A stretch of DNA of 37,034 nt from Paracoccaceae bacterium (GTDB lineage Bacteria > Pseudomonadota > Alphaproteobacteria > Rhodobacterales > Rhodobacteraceae). Every line of letters starts with the position of its first letter. Positions within the stretch are counted from its first letter, which is position 1. Location of the stretch: positions 1 through 37,034 of the forward strand of contig WFTU01000412.1 of NCBI GenBank assembly GCA_015485375.1. Reading direction: 5' to 3'. Position numbers and translations under genes: made by a program. The notes under the pieces are model-generated. The model was given only the letters and a program-made list of their open reading frames with translations. It did not search any database and was not told the origin of the DNA. Positions 1-6,869 of the stretch are shown here, piece by piece.

Positions 1-18
1 GTCCCTCCGGGCCTACCA
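1..18 (+). tRNA. 3' end of a tRNA gene (partial), probable attL core
   Basis: The first 18 bases fit the end of a bacterial tRNA: GT as the last two T-loop bases, CCCTC as the 3' T-stem strand, CGGGCCT as the 3' acceptor strand, A as discriminator, then an encoded CCA. The rest of the tRNA would lie left of the window, so pairing with GAGGG and AGGCCCG cannot be confirmed and the isoacceptor is not identified. A tRNA 3' end directly beside a tyrosine integrase gene is the classic arrangement of a prophage attachment site. Moderate confidence because only 18 bases are seen. Confidence 0.5.
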
Positions 19-26
19 CCCCACTT

Positions 27-1151
27 TTAAGCATTTGATTTTCCTTCTTTTTTTCTTCCCACTTTCCCACTGGCTTCAAAAGTGGGAAACTTTTTACTCC
101 AAAACCGAGAGATTTCTGCCTCGAACTTGTCCATTCCCTGGGCCGCCAATTTCGACCGATTCACGTCCACAATGTAGGTCCTGGCCTCGGCTGGCGATGA
201 GTGGCCAAGCGCCGACATGATGACGTCCTCGGACATACCGAGTTCCGCCAAGATAGAGCCCACACTCTTTCTGAGGCCATGCGCGGAGTATCCAGGTGGC
301 AATCCGGCGTCCCTTGCCCATTTGCTGAAACGCTGGCTGAACGACTTGGCCGAGTAAGGCGCGCCGTGCGCGTTCAATATCCAGATGATCTGATTGTAGT
401 CTGGCCCGAGCTCGTCTCGCAGCAGATCCAGGACCGGCACGGTCACCGGCTGCCCGGTTTTGGTCTGCGTCACGGTCAGAACGTGCCGACCACGATCCTC
501 CCGAACGTGCCGGCGCCCGAGCAATCGGACGTCAGATACCCGGTAGGCCGTGAACAGGATGCAGGCCAATGCCTTTCTGGGTGTCGAATGCTTCGGGTAG
601 AAGTCGCGAAACTTGAGAACGTATTCTATCGGCCACCGCTTGAAACCGGTCGTCTTTACCGTCGGCAACCTGACCTCCGCCATGATGTTCTCGGTGATCA
701 GGCCCTGCTCCGTGGCCCACTTCCACGCCGCGCGCATGGATTTCAGGAAATTGCGTGCCGCCGACCGATGTTGTCCGAACGCACTGACAACGGCTTCCAC
801 GTTCTTGGCCGACAGTTCGGCGAACGGAACGGGGCCGTGAACGCGGCAAAACCGCTCGTAGAAGTTTCGGCGCTGCCTTTGCGTGGCATCTGCCGCACTA
901 TGGAAATCCTGGCTGTTTTGATATGCCCGCAGCAGCCATTCGACGGAATGGACGGGGATCGTTGTCGACCTCTGCAAGGCGAGCATTCCGTTTTCCCACC
1001 GCTTCAAAAGCAGCGAGCACTCGGCGCGAAACTCCCGCGTGCCTTCGGCAGCCTTCAATCGTATCTTCTTCGAGCCTGGCGGCTTGAAATACCACCGGAC
1101 ATTGCCGTTGCGATCGACGTCGCGGTAGAAATATTTCAGTCTCTTTTTCAT
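27..1151 (-). CDS. int: Tyrosine-type site-specific integrase
   Basis: A 374-residue phage integrase that would insert and excise the prophage at the attachment site. The N-terminal ~65 residues look like an arm-type DNA-binding domain, residues ~66-160 a core-binding SAM-like domain, and ~170-335 the catalytic domain. The catalytic set is visible: R204 in TAYRVSD, K231 in TKTG, H291 and R294 in HGLRK, H317 in LGHSS and nucleophile Y326 in RTYI. Length is usual for the family. The ATG overlaps the stop of the excisionase-like gene by four bases (ATGA), so int is the last gene of the leftward operon. It ends nine bases from the tRNA-like end, as expected for an integrase abutting its att site. 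Confidence 0.97.
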   Translation of the reverse strand: MKKRLKYFYRDVDRNGNVRWYFKPPGSKKIRLKAAEGTREFRAECSLLLKRWENGMLALQRSTTIPVHSVEWLLRAYQNSQDFHSAADATQRQRRNFYERFCRVHGPVPFAELSAKNVEAVVSAFGQHRSAARNFLKSMRAAWKWATEQGLITENIMAEVRLPTVKTTGFKRWPIEYVLKFRDFYPKHSTPRKALACILFTAYRVSDVRLLGRRHVREDRGRHVLTVTQTKTGQPVTVPVLDLLRDELGPDYNQIIWILNAHGAPYSAKSFSQRFSKWARDAGLPPGYSAHGLRKSVGSILAELGMSEDVIMSALGHSSPAEARTYIVDVNRSKLAAQGMDKFEAEISRFWSKKFPTFEASGKVGRKKEGKSNA

Positions 1152-1387
1152 ATTTTTTGGCAGAAATCGTGGCTGCTATTCCGGCTCATGACGTTGCCGG
1201 TGTGATCCAGCATAGCCTTTTCAAGGTCGCTTCGCAGCCAAAACCTGCCGCCCTTCGCTGTGTGACCTTCCGGGAACTCGCCATTTTCCACGGCGCGCAG
1301 GAAAGAACTTGGCGAAAGGCCGCAATAGCGCGCGGCCTCCGACAGTTTCATCCGGAAGGGTGGATATGCGAAGTCGTGAACGGTCAC
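1148..1387 (-). CDS. Excisionase-like / AlpA-type helix-turn-helix protein
   Basis: A 79-residue protein with a winged-helix MerR/AlpA-like core at about residues 13-60: KLSEAARYCGLSPSSFLRAV followed by a G-rich wing and RFWLRSDLEKAM. Such small proteins bind att or promoter DNA and act as excisionase or as an integrase activator. Its position immediately upstream of int and its four-base coupling to it support an Xis role (inference). A GTG at 1387 is taken as start because it overlaps the preceding stop as GTGA; a TTG one codon earlier and an ATG inside (MKLSEA) are alternatives. Confidence 0.8.
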   Translation of the reverse strand: MTVHDFAYPPFRMKLSEAARYCGLSPSSFLRAVENGEFPEGHTAKGGRFWLRSDLEKAMLDHTGNVMSRNSSHDFCQKI

Positions 1388-1593
1388 CAATACGCCCCCT
1401 CGACATCTTCACCGCCCTCTTCGCGATCGGCCCGGCGAACGCCTTCGCAAGCCATCTGGATGTGGCCGCCGCGTTTCCCGGCTATCCTTGCGATGTCGAT
1501 CCAACGCCACCCGGCCACCCTGAGATAAATCCATTCGAGAAGTTCTTCGTCGCGCTCGCGGGGAACGAATTGGATGCGGATGGTTGCCTTCAC
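1384..1593 (-). CDS. Small unknown protein with HTH-like segment
   Basis: A 69-residue unrecognised protein. The frame is open further upstream, but a GTG at 1593 overlaps the previous stop as GTGA, matching the coupling used throughout this operon, so that start is preferred. The middle (WIYLRVAGWRWIDIARIAG) looks like a short helix-turn-helix of the type found in small phage regulators, and the tail is acidic. Situated between a small unknown protein and the excisionase-like gene. A role in regulation or recombination is only guesswork. Confidence 0.6.
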   Translation of the reverse strand: MKATIRIQFVPRERDEELLEWIYLRVAGWRWIDIARIAGKRGGHIQMACEGVRRADREEGGEDVEGAYW

Positions 1594-1820
1594 GACTTCT
1601 TCGCCCGGCGCGCCTTGACGAGCGCGCGCTCTCTTTTCGCTTTCGTGGTTTTTTCCTTGAACACCTGGTCGGCCAGCCAATCCTCGGCGCGCTCAAACGC
1701 CTCGGCTTTGGTCGATCCGTTGAAGATGATCGGCCACTTGGTGTAAGGGTGCAGCCTGGCAACGAACCTGACGCCGTTGTCGGCTGGACCGACGCGTTCG
1801 AAGACGTGAATCTCGGTCAT
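1590..1820 (-). CDS. Small unknown basic protein
   Basis: A 76-residue protein not recognised. The first half is a mixed alpha/beta segment (FVARLHPYTKWPIIFNGST) and the C-terminal third is a strongly basic helix rich in K and R (KEKTTKAKRERALVKARRAK), consistent with nucleic-acid contact. Both ends are coupled: ATGA with the YbcO-like gene upstream and GTGA with the next gene. It belongs to the leftward recombination operon; function unknown. Confidence 0.65.
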   Translation of the reverse strand: MTEIHVFERVGPADNGVRFVARLHPYTKWPIIFNGSTKAEAFERAEDWLADQVFKEKTTKAKRERALVKARRAKKS

Positions 1821-2191
1821 AGAAGCACCATGCCCTTCACCTGGATAATGCCGCGCTGGATCAGCATGGCGTGAGTTTCGATCAGCGCGGCGCGCAGCCG
1901 GCTCTCGAAGGCCGTCGGGTATTTCTCGGCGATGTAGGCGTGGCGCTTGGTATCGACACCATCAAGGATCGCGTGACAGTTCAGGCAGCCCGCCACGACG
2001 GCCAGATCAGTCGACTTGGTGCTCATGCCCTTGCCAACGGAATCGAGGTGGCACCCGACAACCGTCGCGGCGCTGGCGCATGAATGGCCAGGGTAGAAAC
2101 TGGAAACGCGCAGCGTGCAGGGCATGTCGGCGATCGCTTCCATCAGCGGTTCCGAGCGAACCTTCGGCAAAAGGGCTGGGGAATAGTGCAT
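1817..2191 (-). CDS. YbcO/DUF1364-like Cys/His-rich putative nuclease
   Basis: A 124-residue protein starting at an ATG that overlaps the recT stop (TGATG). Cys and His residues fit a zinc-binding, HNH-like core of the YbcO (DUF1364) family: C25 in PCTLRV, C38, C47-H48 in VVGCHLD, then GKGMSTKS, and C69, C72, H73 in GCLNCHAILDG. Members occur in the recombination region of lambdoid phages and are thought to be endonucleases. Here it follows the exonuclease and RecT, fitting a DNA-processing role. Family assignment is by motif pattern from memory. Confidence 0.75.
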   Translation of the reverse strand: MHYSPALLPKVRSEPLMEAIADMPCTLRVSSFYPGHSCASAATVVGCHLDSVGKGMSTKSTDLAVVAGCLNCHAILDGVDTKRHAYIAEKYPTAFESRLRAALIETHAMLIQRGIIQVKGMVLL

Positions 2192-3126
2192 CACGCGGCC
2201 TGCGATTGTTCGAAGTTGTATCCGGCGAGCCAGTTGCCAAGTGCGGCACCCTCCGTATGCGGGCATTCGGAAATGGCGGCGCCGTTCTTGAACGCCTCCG
2301 AGCCGGCCTTGTATTCGTCGCTGAACGGGTCCGGGGAAAACGGCTTCTCGTCGTCAACGATTTCGCCGTCGATTGCCGGTGTTTCGGTTATCCGCTGGGC
2401 AAGGTTCTTGCGCTCCGGTTCGGGTTCCGGTGTCACGTCTCGCAAAAGCGGCTCTTGTTCGCGCAGCATCCTGTCCATGTCGTCGGCGGACATTGGCAGT
2501 CGCTTGCAGAGGTTGCGGATGACCGTCTTTTTGGCCATTTCATCATACCACTTTTCCCAGATGCCGGTCGGTTTCGGACCCTTCTGATTGGCGCTGGCCA
2601 TGCGGCGCTTCTCGATCTCGTCCCGGCTCATGGGTTGGAATTCAACGGTGCCGTCCGTCAGTTTGGCAACCGCATAGGCCCCGCGAATTTCACCGCCGCG
2701 CGCCATCGCGTCGATATGTTCGCCCTCGGCAGTGACGTGGTTCCATCGGCGTTCGCCATCCTCGACCCAGATTTCCAAGCGTTCTTTGTCGTAGACCACA
2801 TCCGCCCAAAGCGAACTGATCTTGCCGCTGTTTCTGGCGATCTTGACCAGCCCGGCAACCATCGGCATTGCCTGTGCCGCCCCCCTGAATGGGACAATTG
2901 CCGCCTCTCGCCCATCGGGGACAAGCCCGGCACCGGCCAGGGTGCGAATTGCCTTGAACACGCTTTCCCGGTTGCATTGCAGGATTGACGGGTTGTCCGT
3001 CACGGCCACGATTGCCGCGTTCTTGAAGTTCTTGAACGGCACGGTATCCGGCAACGCCAGTTCGCCAGCGTCGTGAAGCCGTGTGAGATCGCCTTTGAAA
3101 AGAACAAGGGGGTTTGTCTGGTTCAT
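2191..3126 (-). CDS. recT: RecT-family single-strand annealing protein
   Basis: A 311-residue RecT-type recombinase that would coat 3' single strands and anneal them to homologous DNA. Family-like segments run from about residue 30 to 215: a run of helices with PSILQCNRESVFKAI, then GREAAIVPFRGAAQAMPM, MVAGLVKIAR, and WEKWYDEMAKKTVIRNLCKR near 200. The C-terminal third is acidic and variable, as is usual. One base separates its ATG from the stop of the exonuclease gene upstream, so exonuclease and annealase are made together as in lambda red and Rac recET. Confidence 0.95.
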   Translation of the reverse strand: MNQTNPLVLFKGDLTRLHDAGELALPDTVPFKNFKNAAIVAVTDNPSILQCNRESVFKAIRTLAGAGLVPDGREAAIVPFRGAAQAMPMVAGLVKIARNSGKISSLWADVVYDKERLEIWVEDGERRWNHVTAEGEHIDAMARGGEIRGAYAVAKLTDGTVEFQPMSRDEIEKRRMASANQKGPKPTGIWEKWYDEMAKKTVIRNLCKRLPMSADDMDRMLREQEPLLRDVTPEPEPERKNLAQRITETPAIDGEIVDDEKPFSPDPFSDEYKAGSEAFKNGAAISECPHTEGAALGNWLAGYNFEQSQAA

Positions 3127-3127
3127 C

Positions 3128-4111
3128 TTATCGCTCCAATGAGGGAAGTTCGCCGTTCAACTGCATTTCACCAAACCGATGCAGCATGGACGGCGGGTAG
3201 GCGTATTTCACGATGCCCTTGGCAACGCCGGGCCATTCGCCTGTCTTGAGACCGTGGGCCATCTTGTTCAGCCCATCGCGGATCAAAACCCGCGACCAGT
3301 AAAGAGTTTCCTCATCAATCTCGATCGGAACAACCTCGTAAGGCTCGGTGGTTTGCACAAAAACCAGCGCGCACCGTTGCGCCGTTGTTCCCAAGACCTT
3401 CTCCGCCGCCTCTATAGCCAGCGCCATCTGGATCGCGTAGCCGTGTTCGGTCGTGGCGCGCTGCGCGGAAAGCACGAGGTCGGAACTCTTTGGCGAAAAG
3501 GTTTTCAGATCGGCAAAATCAAAGCCGTTGCTCGGCAGGCAGTCCGGGCGGGACTTCACCCAAATGCCCGTTTGCTCATCCTGCCAGATCATGGAAATTT
3601 CGGTAAGATCGGAAGTGAGCATTTCAACCGCGTCAGGCGATGCCGACAGGTTCTCCGCCATGTATTTGATCTTCTCGACCTGGGCGGCGGTCAGTTCCAT
3701 CCGCCCCTTTGATTTGGCGTCGAATTCTTCCCAGAAGGTCGCGCGCGGTGCTGCGCTGTCCGACCACTCGCCGGTGCGCTCAAACGCCTTGATTTGCGTG
3801 GCTGTGGGGCGCGGAGGGGCGTCTGCCGGCACAAAGCAGAAGTGATCGTCAAACACTTCATCGCCAAGGATCAGCGCGTGCGCGGCCCGGCCCAATATCA
3901 GCGCATCGCCCGGCTCTTTCTCGGGATACCTGTTCGGGTTCAGGTCGGACGTTTTCCAGAACGCGTGCGGGCTTTGCAACGCGATCTTTCGAATGCCGGT
4001 GGAACTGATCGACGGACCCGGACAGCATTGACTGTGATACAGGTTCATCGACATGCGGTAGGCGCCGGGTTCTGTCACCTTCTGCGTGTCGGTCAGCGTT
4101 TGGATTTTCAT
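3128..4111 (-). CDS. RecE/YqaJ-type PD-(D/E)XK exonuclease
   Basis: A 327-residue nuclease, the partner of RecT: 5'-to-3' resection of double-strand ends. Motifs of the RecE C-terminal/DUF3799 fold are visible: H78 in GRAAHALIL, E171 in TEISMIW, D190 in KSRPDCLP, then D201 and K203 in FADLKTF, and Y225/Q228 in HGYAIQMALA. The length is much shorter than Rac RecE and fits catalytic-domain-only versions. The ATG at 4111 overlaps the previous stop as TGATG and is preferred over an ATG 18 bases upstream. Confidence 0.9.
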   Translation of the reverse strand: MKIQTLTDTQKVTEPGAYRMSMNLYHSQCCPGPSISSTGIRKIALQSPHAFWKTSDLNPNRYPEKEPGDALILGRAAHALILGDEVFDDHFCFVPADAPPRPTATQIKAFERTGEWSDSAAPRATFWEEFDAKSKGRMELTAAQVEKIKYMAENLSASPDAVEMLTSDLTEISMIWQDEQTGIWVKSRPDCLPSNGFDFADLKTFSPKSSDLVLSAQRATTEHGYAIQMALAIEAAEKVLGTTAQRCALVFVQTTEPYEVVPIEIDEETLYWSRVLIRDGLNKMAHGLKTGEWPGVAKGIVKYAYPPSMLHRFGEMQLNGELPSLER

Positions 4112-4458
4112 CAGAATGCCACCGCCCATTCGATATCATCTTCTGTTTCGACCCGCTCCAAGCCGTCATATTCTTGGATGCGGTATTTCGTGCCCTTCGG
4201 GATTTCTCGAACGACTAGGTTGGCATGATAATTTGATGCCAAGGGGCCGAGTTCCTCCACCACGCGGACAAGAATGGGATCGTTGCGCTGAACGTCCACA
4301 CAACCGTAATCGTATTTTACGGGTGCGCCGTTGCGATAATGGTCGCCCCGTATACAAGTGCCGCCCCATTTGTCATCGCCAGAAATTTGCCGGGCCAACA
4401 GGACCGCTTCTCTAGACAGAGCAAACCCGCCAAAGGAATCGTTGATTACGATTTTCAT
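4111..4458 (-). CDS. Conserved phage/bacterial small unknown protein
   Basis: A 115-residue protein. It begins MKIVINDSFGGFALSREAV and ends in an acidic EYDGLERVETEDDIEW segment; between them lies NDPILVRVVEELG. I recognise this layout (KxVIN.xGGFxLS, DP.L..VVEELG, I.EYDG) from many phage genomes, where it remains of unknown function. The start at 4458 overlaps the stop of a 37-residue membrane peptide as TGATG; upstream extension in the same frame is probably not translated. Confidence 0.8.
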   Translation of the reverse strand: MKIVINDSFGGFALSREAVLLARQISGDDKWGGTCIRGDHYRNGAPVKYDYGCVDVQRNDPILVRVVEELGPLASNYHANLVVREIPKGTKYRIQEYDGLERVETEDDIEWAVAF

Positions 4459-4571
4459 CAGCACGCTCCACACGCATAAAGGGCAAAGGCGATCTGCGCG
4501 GCCACCTTGTCGGCCAGCAGGGCGAAGGCCAGCAGAAACCCGGCCAGAAGGGCTTTGTCGGCGGAAGTCAT
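4458..4571 (-). CDS. 37-residue single-span membrane peptide
   Basis: A very short gene in what would otherwise be a gap. It encodes 37 residues beginning MTSADKALLAGFLLAFALLA, then DKVAAQ and a second hydrophobic stretch ending CGAC. Residues ~8-20 and ~24-34 are hydrophobic, so one or two short membrane passes are likely. Its ATG overlaps the preceding stop as ATGA and its stop overlaps the next ATG as TGATG, which is strong positional evidence for translation. The function is not known; small membrane peptides in leftward phage operons can act in exclusion or membrane modulation (speculative). Confidence 0.65.
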   Translation of the reverse strand: MTSADKALLAGFLLAFALLADKVAAQIAFALYACGAC

Positions 4572-4900
4572 TCGGTTCCTCCATCGTCCAGAACGGCGTC
4601 AATCAGGCCATCGTCCGCAACCGCTTCGACGATCCGGCGGGCAAGCTCGTTGACGCTGATATTGCGCTTGGCGGCGGCGATCCGCAGGGCGTCGAGAATG
4701 TCGATCGGGAAAAGAACCGTGCGCCCGTTCTTTTCGGCCGGCCGCTTGGTGCGGCGCGCGCTGCAAAGCAGGGCTGATACGGATTTTTCCTCGATGCCGA
4801 TCCGGCGGGCGATTTCGCTGGTGTGCAGGCCATTGGCCGCCAAAGCCTGCACCGCCGCCGTTCTGGTCGGATAGCCAAGGGTCGGAACAGGCGCCGGCAT
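4568..4900 (-). CDS. Putative regulator: HTH plus ribbon-helix-helix-like segment
   Basis: A 110-residue protein. Residues ~12-48 form a resolvase-like helix-turn-helix (AAVQALAANGLHTSEIARRI, then IEEKSVSALLCSARR). Residues ~62-95 (VLFPIDILDALRIAAAKRNI, then SVNELARRIVEAV) resemble a ribbon-helix-helix of Arc/CopG type. Both point to sequence-specific DNA binding. The ATG at 4900 overlaps the upstream stop as TGATG; a GTG one codon before would give GTGA overlap. A target is not evident from the sequence. Confidence 0.7.
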   Translation of the reverse strand: MPAPVPTLGYPTRTAAVQALAANGLHTSEIARRIGIEEKSVSALLCSARRTKRPAEKNGRTVLFPIDILDALRIAAAKRNISVNELARRIVEAVADDGLIDAVLDDGGTE

Positions 4901-5112
4901 CACGTCGCCCTCCCGCGCTGTTCTTCTACCAACTCGCGCCGGCCAAGGCGGGCGCGCAGGGCCTGGAATAACTGTTCCTTCTGTTCCGGCACCCCCAAGT
5001 GCATCTTCAACGCCGCCCAGTTCCGCACCTCGATGAAGTCATCGACAATCAGGCGCAGGTCATCGTCGGTAAGGTCGGCGCCGCGAGGGATCTGTTTCAG
5101 GTTATCCGTCAT
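4900..5112 (-). CDS. Small unknown acidic protein
   Basis: A 70-residue protein, unrecognised, predicted mostly helical. The N-terminal half is acidic (GADLTDDDLRLIVDDFIEV), the C-terminal half basic (ALRARLGRRELVEEQRGR). Coupled at both ends (ATGA with the upstream gene, TGATG with the downstream gene). Translation is supported by the coupling; function unknown. Confidence 0.6.
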   Translation of the reverse strand: MTDNLKQIPRGADLTDDDLRLIVDDFIEVRNWAALKMHLGVPEQKEQLFQALRARLGRRELVEEQRGRAT

Positions 5113-5357
5113 GCCACGCCCTCCGCGATGCGCTGCAACCGCGCCGCTTCTTCGTCCAGGCGGATGATCGTCACCTCGGTCAGCCGGTCACCGTCGGCGG
5201 TTTCAACGTCATAGCGCGGCCTTGCCTCGTATGTTCGGCCCAGCACGCGGGCGTGTTCCTCGTGCGCGCCGGGATGGCGGCGGATCAGAACCGGGTCGCC
5301 CGGAAAAAACGTGCAACTCGGCGCACTGAGCGTGGCGGCGCGGGTGTGCTTGGTCAT
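5109..5357 (-). CDS. Small unknown protein, SH3/KOW-like
   Basis: An 82-residue protein. The centre (CTFFPGDPVLIRRHPGAHEE, then HARVLGRTYEARPRYDVETA) has the look of a small beta barrel of the SH3/KOW kind, with a GDPVLI strand followed by alternating hydrophobics; the C-terminus is a short helix. No family recognised. GGAGAA seven bases upstream is a good ribosome site. It is the first gene after the leader hairpin at 5376-5420. Confidence 0.6.
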   Translation of the reverse strand: MTKHTRAATLSAPSCTFFPGDPVLIRRHPGAHEEHARVLGRTYEARPRYDVETADGDRLTEVTIIRLDEEAARLQRIAEGVA

Positions 5358-5375
5358 GTCATTCTCCTGAAAAGT

Positions 5376-5420
5376 CCCCGACCGCTTTTCGCGAGTGGTG
5401 GTCGCAAGATGCGGCCGGGG
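5376..5420 (-). terminator. Leader hairpin / candidate attenuator in the leftward operon
   Basis: Arms 5376-5385 (CCCCGACCGC on the plus strand) and 5411-5420 (GCGGCCGGGG) form a ten-pair stem with one G-U, loop 25 bases, which itself contains small alternative hairpins. In the minus-strand mRNA the stem is followed by ACTTTTC, a weak U-tract. It lies between the first gene of the operon and all the recombination genes, the place of tL1 in lambda. It may terminate, attenuate or stabilise; the short U-tract keeps confidence moderate. Confidence 0.45.
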
Positions 5421-5459
5421 TAGTAAGCGCGCAGGTTTCAGTCGGCACGCAGGGAGGTC

Positions 5460-5864
5460 TCAATACGAGGGCGGCCGGTGGGATGTCCGCAACCGTTCGC
5501 TTTCGATGAGTTCGTGTTCGTAGGTCATCTCGGCGTCCTCATGAGCAAGCACCCGGTGCTCATCCACGTCGATCTCGCTCGACTGGTAGAAAACCGTCAG
5601 CCCTTCCGGCCGCTCGATGAAGTCCCAATCCTCGATCATCTTGGTCAGCACTTCCTGGGTCACGTCGCGCGGCGGCACGTCGGCCTCGATGGTGCGAACC
5701 CGGATCTTCTGCACGAACTTGGAACTGTCCGCGTATTCGAGAATTTCGGCGCAGGCGTCTTCCAGGCTGGTCGGCAATTCGCCCTCCATCGTCTGGAAGG
5801 GATATGCCGCGTCCGGGCCGAGGTGGCGACCGATAACGCCGGTGTATTCGATCAGATATTCCAT
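5460..5864 (-). CDS. First gene of the leftward operon, unknown
   Basis: A 134-residue acidic protein that I do not recognise. It has no signal peptide and no membrane span. Segments such as SLEDACAEILEYADSSKFVQ and VLTKMIEDWDF look helical, with strands between. It is the promoter-proximal gene of the leftward operon: GGGAGAA precedes the ATG, and the PL-like promoter lies 27 bases upstream. The position equals that of lambda N, but it is not small, basic and Arg-rich, so an N-type antiterminator is not supported. Confidence 0.7.
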   Translation of the reverse strand: MEYLIEYTGVIGRHLGPDAAYPFQTMEGELPTSLEDACAEILEYADSSKFVQKIRVRTIEADVPPRDVTQEVLTKMIEDWDFIERPEGLTVFYQSSEIDVDEHRVLAHEDAEMTYEHELIESERLRTSHRPPSY

Positions 5865-5890
5865 GGGCTGTTCTCCCGTTCTGTGCAGGA

Positions 5891-5919
5891 TATATACGCA
5901 TCAGGTATATTCCCGTCAA
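5891..5919 (-). promoter_or_regulatory. Leftward promoter (PL-like)
   Basis: On the minus strand, -35 TTGACG (5914-5919) and -10 TATATA (5891-5896) are separated by exactly 17 bases. The transcript would begin near 5884, about 20 bases before the first ATG of the leftward operon at 5864. The -35 and spacer closely match the rightward promoter at 7111, including GGAATATACC just after the -35. The spacer carries an operator-like 17-mer, so repression by the XRE protein is likely (inference). Confidence 0.75.
5894..5910. promoter_or_regulatory. Operator-like 17-mer, left copy 1
   Basis: ATACGCATCAGGTATAT lies across the -10 and spacer of the leftward promoter. It is a partial palindrome (5 of 8 positions symmetric), repeated with one mismatch at 5928-5944 and with 13 of 17 matches, inverted, at 7120-7136 inside the rightward promoter. 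This is how repressor operators OL and OR are placed in lambdoid phages. Confidence 0.6.
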
Positions 5920-5927
5920 GCATAAAA

Positions 5928-5944
5928 ATACGCATAAGGTATAT
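5928..5944. promoter_or_regulatory. Operator-like 17-mer, left copy 2
   Basis: ATACGCATAAGGTATAT differs from copy 1 at a single position and has the same orientation. The two copies start 34 bases apart, close to three helical turns, which would put two bound dimers on about the same DNA face. It lies just upstream of the -35 of the leftward promoter. Confidence 0.6.
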
Positions 5945-6093
5945 CGGGCCACGATGACCGCCGAATCACCGAGGGAAACAGAAACCGTGTTTCCTTGCGC
6001 TGCTCGGTTGAATCCCTGAAAAGCCTGCGTCAGCACGCCTTGCGTGGCGCCAAAACCGGTGGCAGCATTCAGGTGTTCATATGGAGTGAGTTC

Positions 6094-6477
6094 ATGCGCA
6101 AATTCGTTTTGTTGGCCGTTCTCGGCCTGGCTGGGTGTTCAGAGCGCGTGCCGCTGGTTTCCAGCAACCCAGTGTCGACCGCCAAGGCGATCACGTCTGG
6201 CACCTACCGCGTCAATTACCGCTCCGTGTTCATCAGCCGCGGCCAGGAGTTCCCGGTCCTGTCGCTTGTGGACGGGCGCAAAGCGGTGATCCTGAACGAG
6301 TGGACCTCAACCGACATTTTCTTCCCGATCTTTTCCAACATGCAGCAAATCAACGGGTCGATCCTAGATGACAGCGGCTGCACGACTTCTGAACTAGCGC
6401 TCATCAACAGCCGCGACGTGATCATTGAACAGTCAGCGAAGGTTGTTCCGGCCGGCATCTGCTTTGATCTATTCTGA
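6094..6477 (+). CDS. Putative lipoprotein, probable lysogeny cargo
   Basis: A 127-residue protein with a short lipoprotein signal: MRKFVLLAVLGLAGC, where LAGC is the lipobox and C15 the lipidated residue. The mature part is beta-rich with segments such as GTYRVNYRSVFISRG and two further Cys; it is not recognised. The start is fixed by the signal peptide and GGAGTGAG upstream; the longer open frame is not a plausible signal. It points opposite to the leftward operon, in a segment between PL and the repressor where phages often carry accessory genes. Expression in the lysogen and a change to the cell envelope are plausible but inferred. Confidence 0.75.
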   Translation: MRKFVLLAVLGLAGCSERVPLVSSNPVSTAKAITSGTYRVNYRSVFISRGQEFPVLSLVDGRKAVILNEWTSTDIFFPIFSNMQQINGSILDDSGCTTSELALINSRDVIIEQSAKVVPAGICFDLF

Positions 6478-6689
6478 CCTGACGCCTAACAAACACGACA
6501 AAACAATTTTGCGCCCCAGAACTGGATCAAAACGAGAACATCTGCTATTTAGGCAGCACACCACACATCTAGGACAAAAGCTGCCGGGTTGATTCTGGTG
6601 GGCTGGCGCCACCCGCTTGCGTTGAGTAATGTAGAATCCTGCTCGCCTTTGATTCTCGCTGCCGGCGCTATTTTGGCAGAGGTATAGGC
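6478..6689. other. Intergenic region in the immunity segment
   Basis: About 210 bases without a convincing gene. It is less GC-rich than its surroundings at the left side. GATTCT occurs at 6591 and 6651 with its complement AGAATC at 6633, and GGTGG/CCACC form a short stem near 6597-6613. No classical terminator or strong promoter could be assigned. It separates the lipoprotein gene from the repressor gene, whose 3' ends converge here. Confidence 0.4.
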
Positions 6690-6869
6690 ATGACAGAGGA
6701 AGAATTCATAGAGCAGATCAAGAGCCTTTCCGGCCAGCAGATGGATGCCTTCATTGATCTTCTGTTTCAGAACGACCTAATACCACGGCGAGCATATCGT
6801 GCCACCCCGCCCGCCGATCGGCCGGCAACGAGCGGTAAGCCTGGATCAGCTCAATTTCCGCCTCGCTAG
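6690..6869 (+). CDS. Possible small protein antisense to the repressor
   Basis: A 59-residue frame with AGAGG eight bases upstream. The first ~33 residues, beginning MTEEEFIEQIKSLSGQQMDA and then FIDLLFQNDLI, look like a normal amphipathic helical protein, whereas the rest is Pro/Arg-rich and is the antisense of repressor codons. The last 119 bases overlap the 3' part of the XRE repressor gene on the opposite strand. Either this is a genuine small gene that lost its original 3' end, or a chance frame. Low confidence. Confidence 0.3.
   Translation: MTEEEFIEQIKSLSGQQMDAFIDLLFQNDLIPRRAYRATPPADRPATSGKPGSAQFPPR

Noticed and set aside
2080..2988. Long plus-strand open frame of ~300 codons opposite recT
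   Set aside because: It is the complement of a clear RecT gene, without protein-like composition or coupling; GC-rich DNA makes such frames common.
5974..5994. Inverted repeat GGAAACA/TGTTTCC as a terminator or operator
   Set aside because: Seven pairs without a U-tract on either strand and not repeated elsewhere; no role could be supported.
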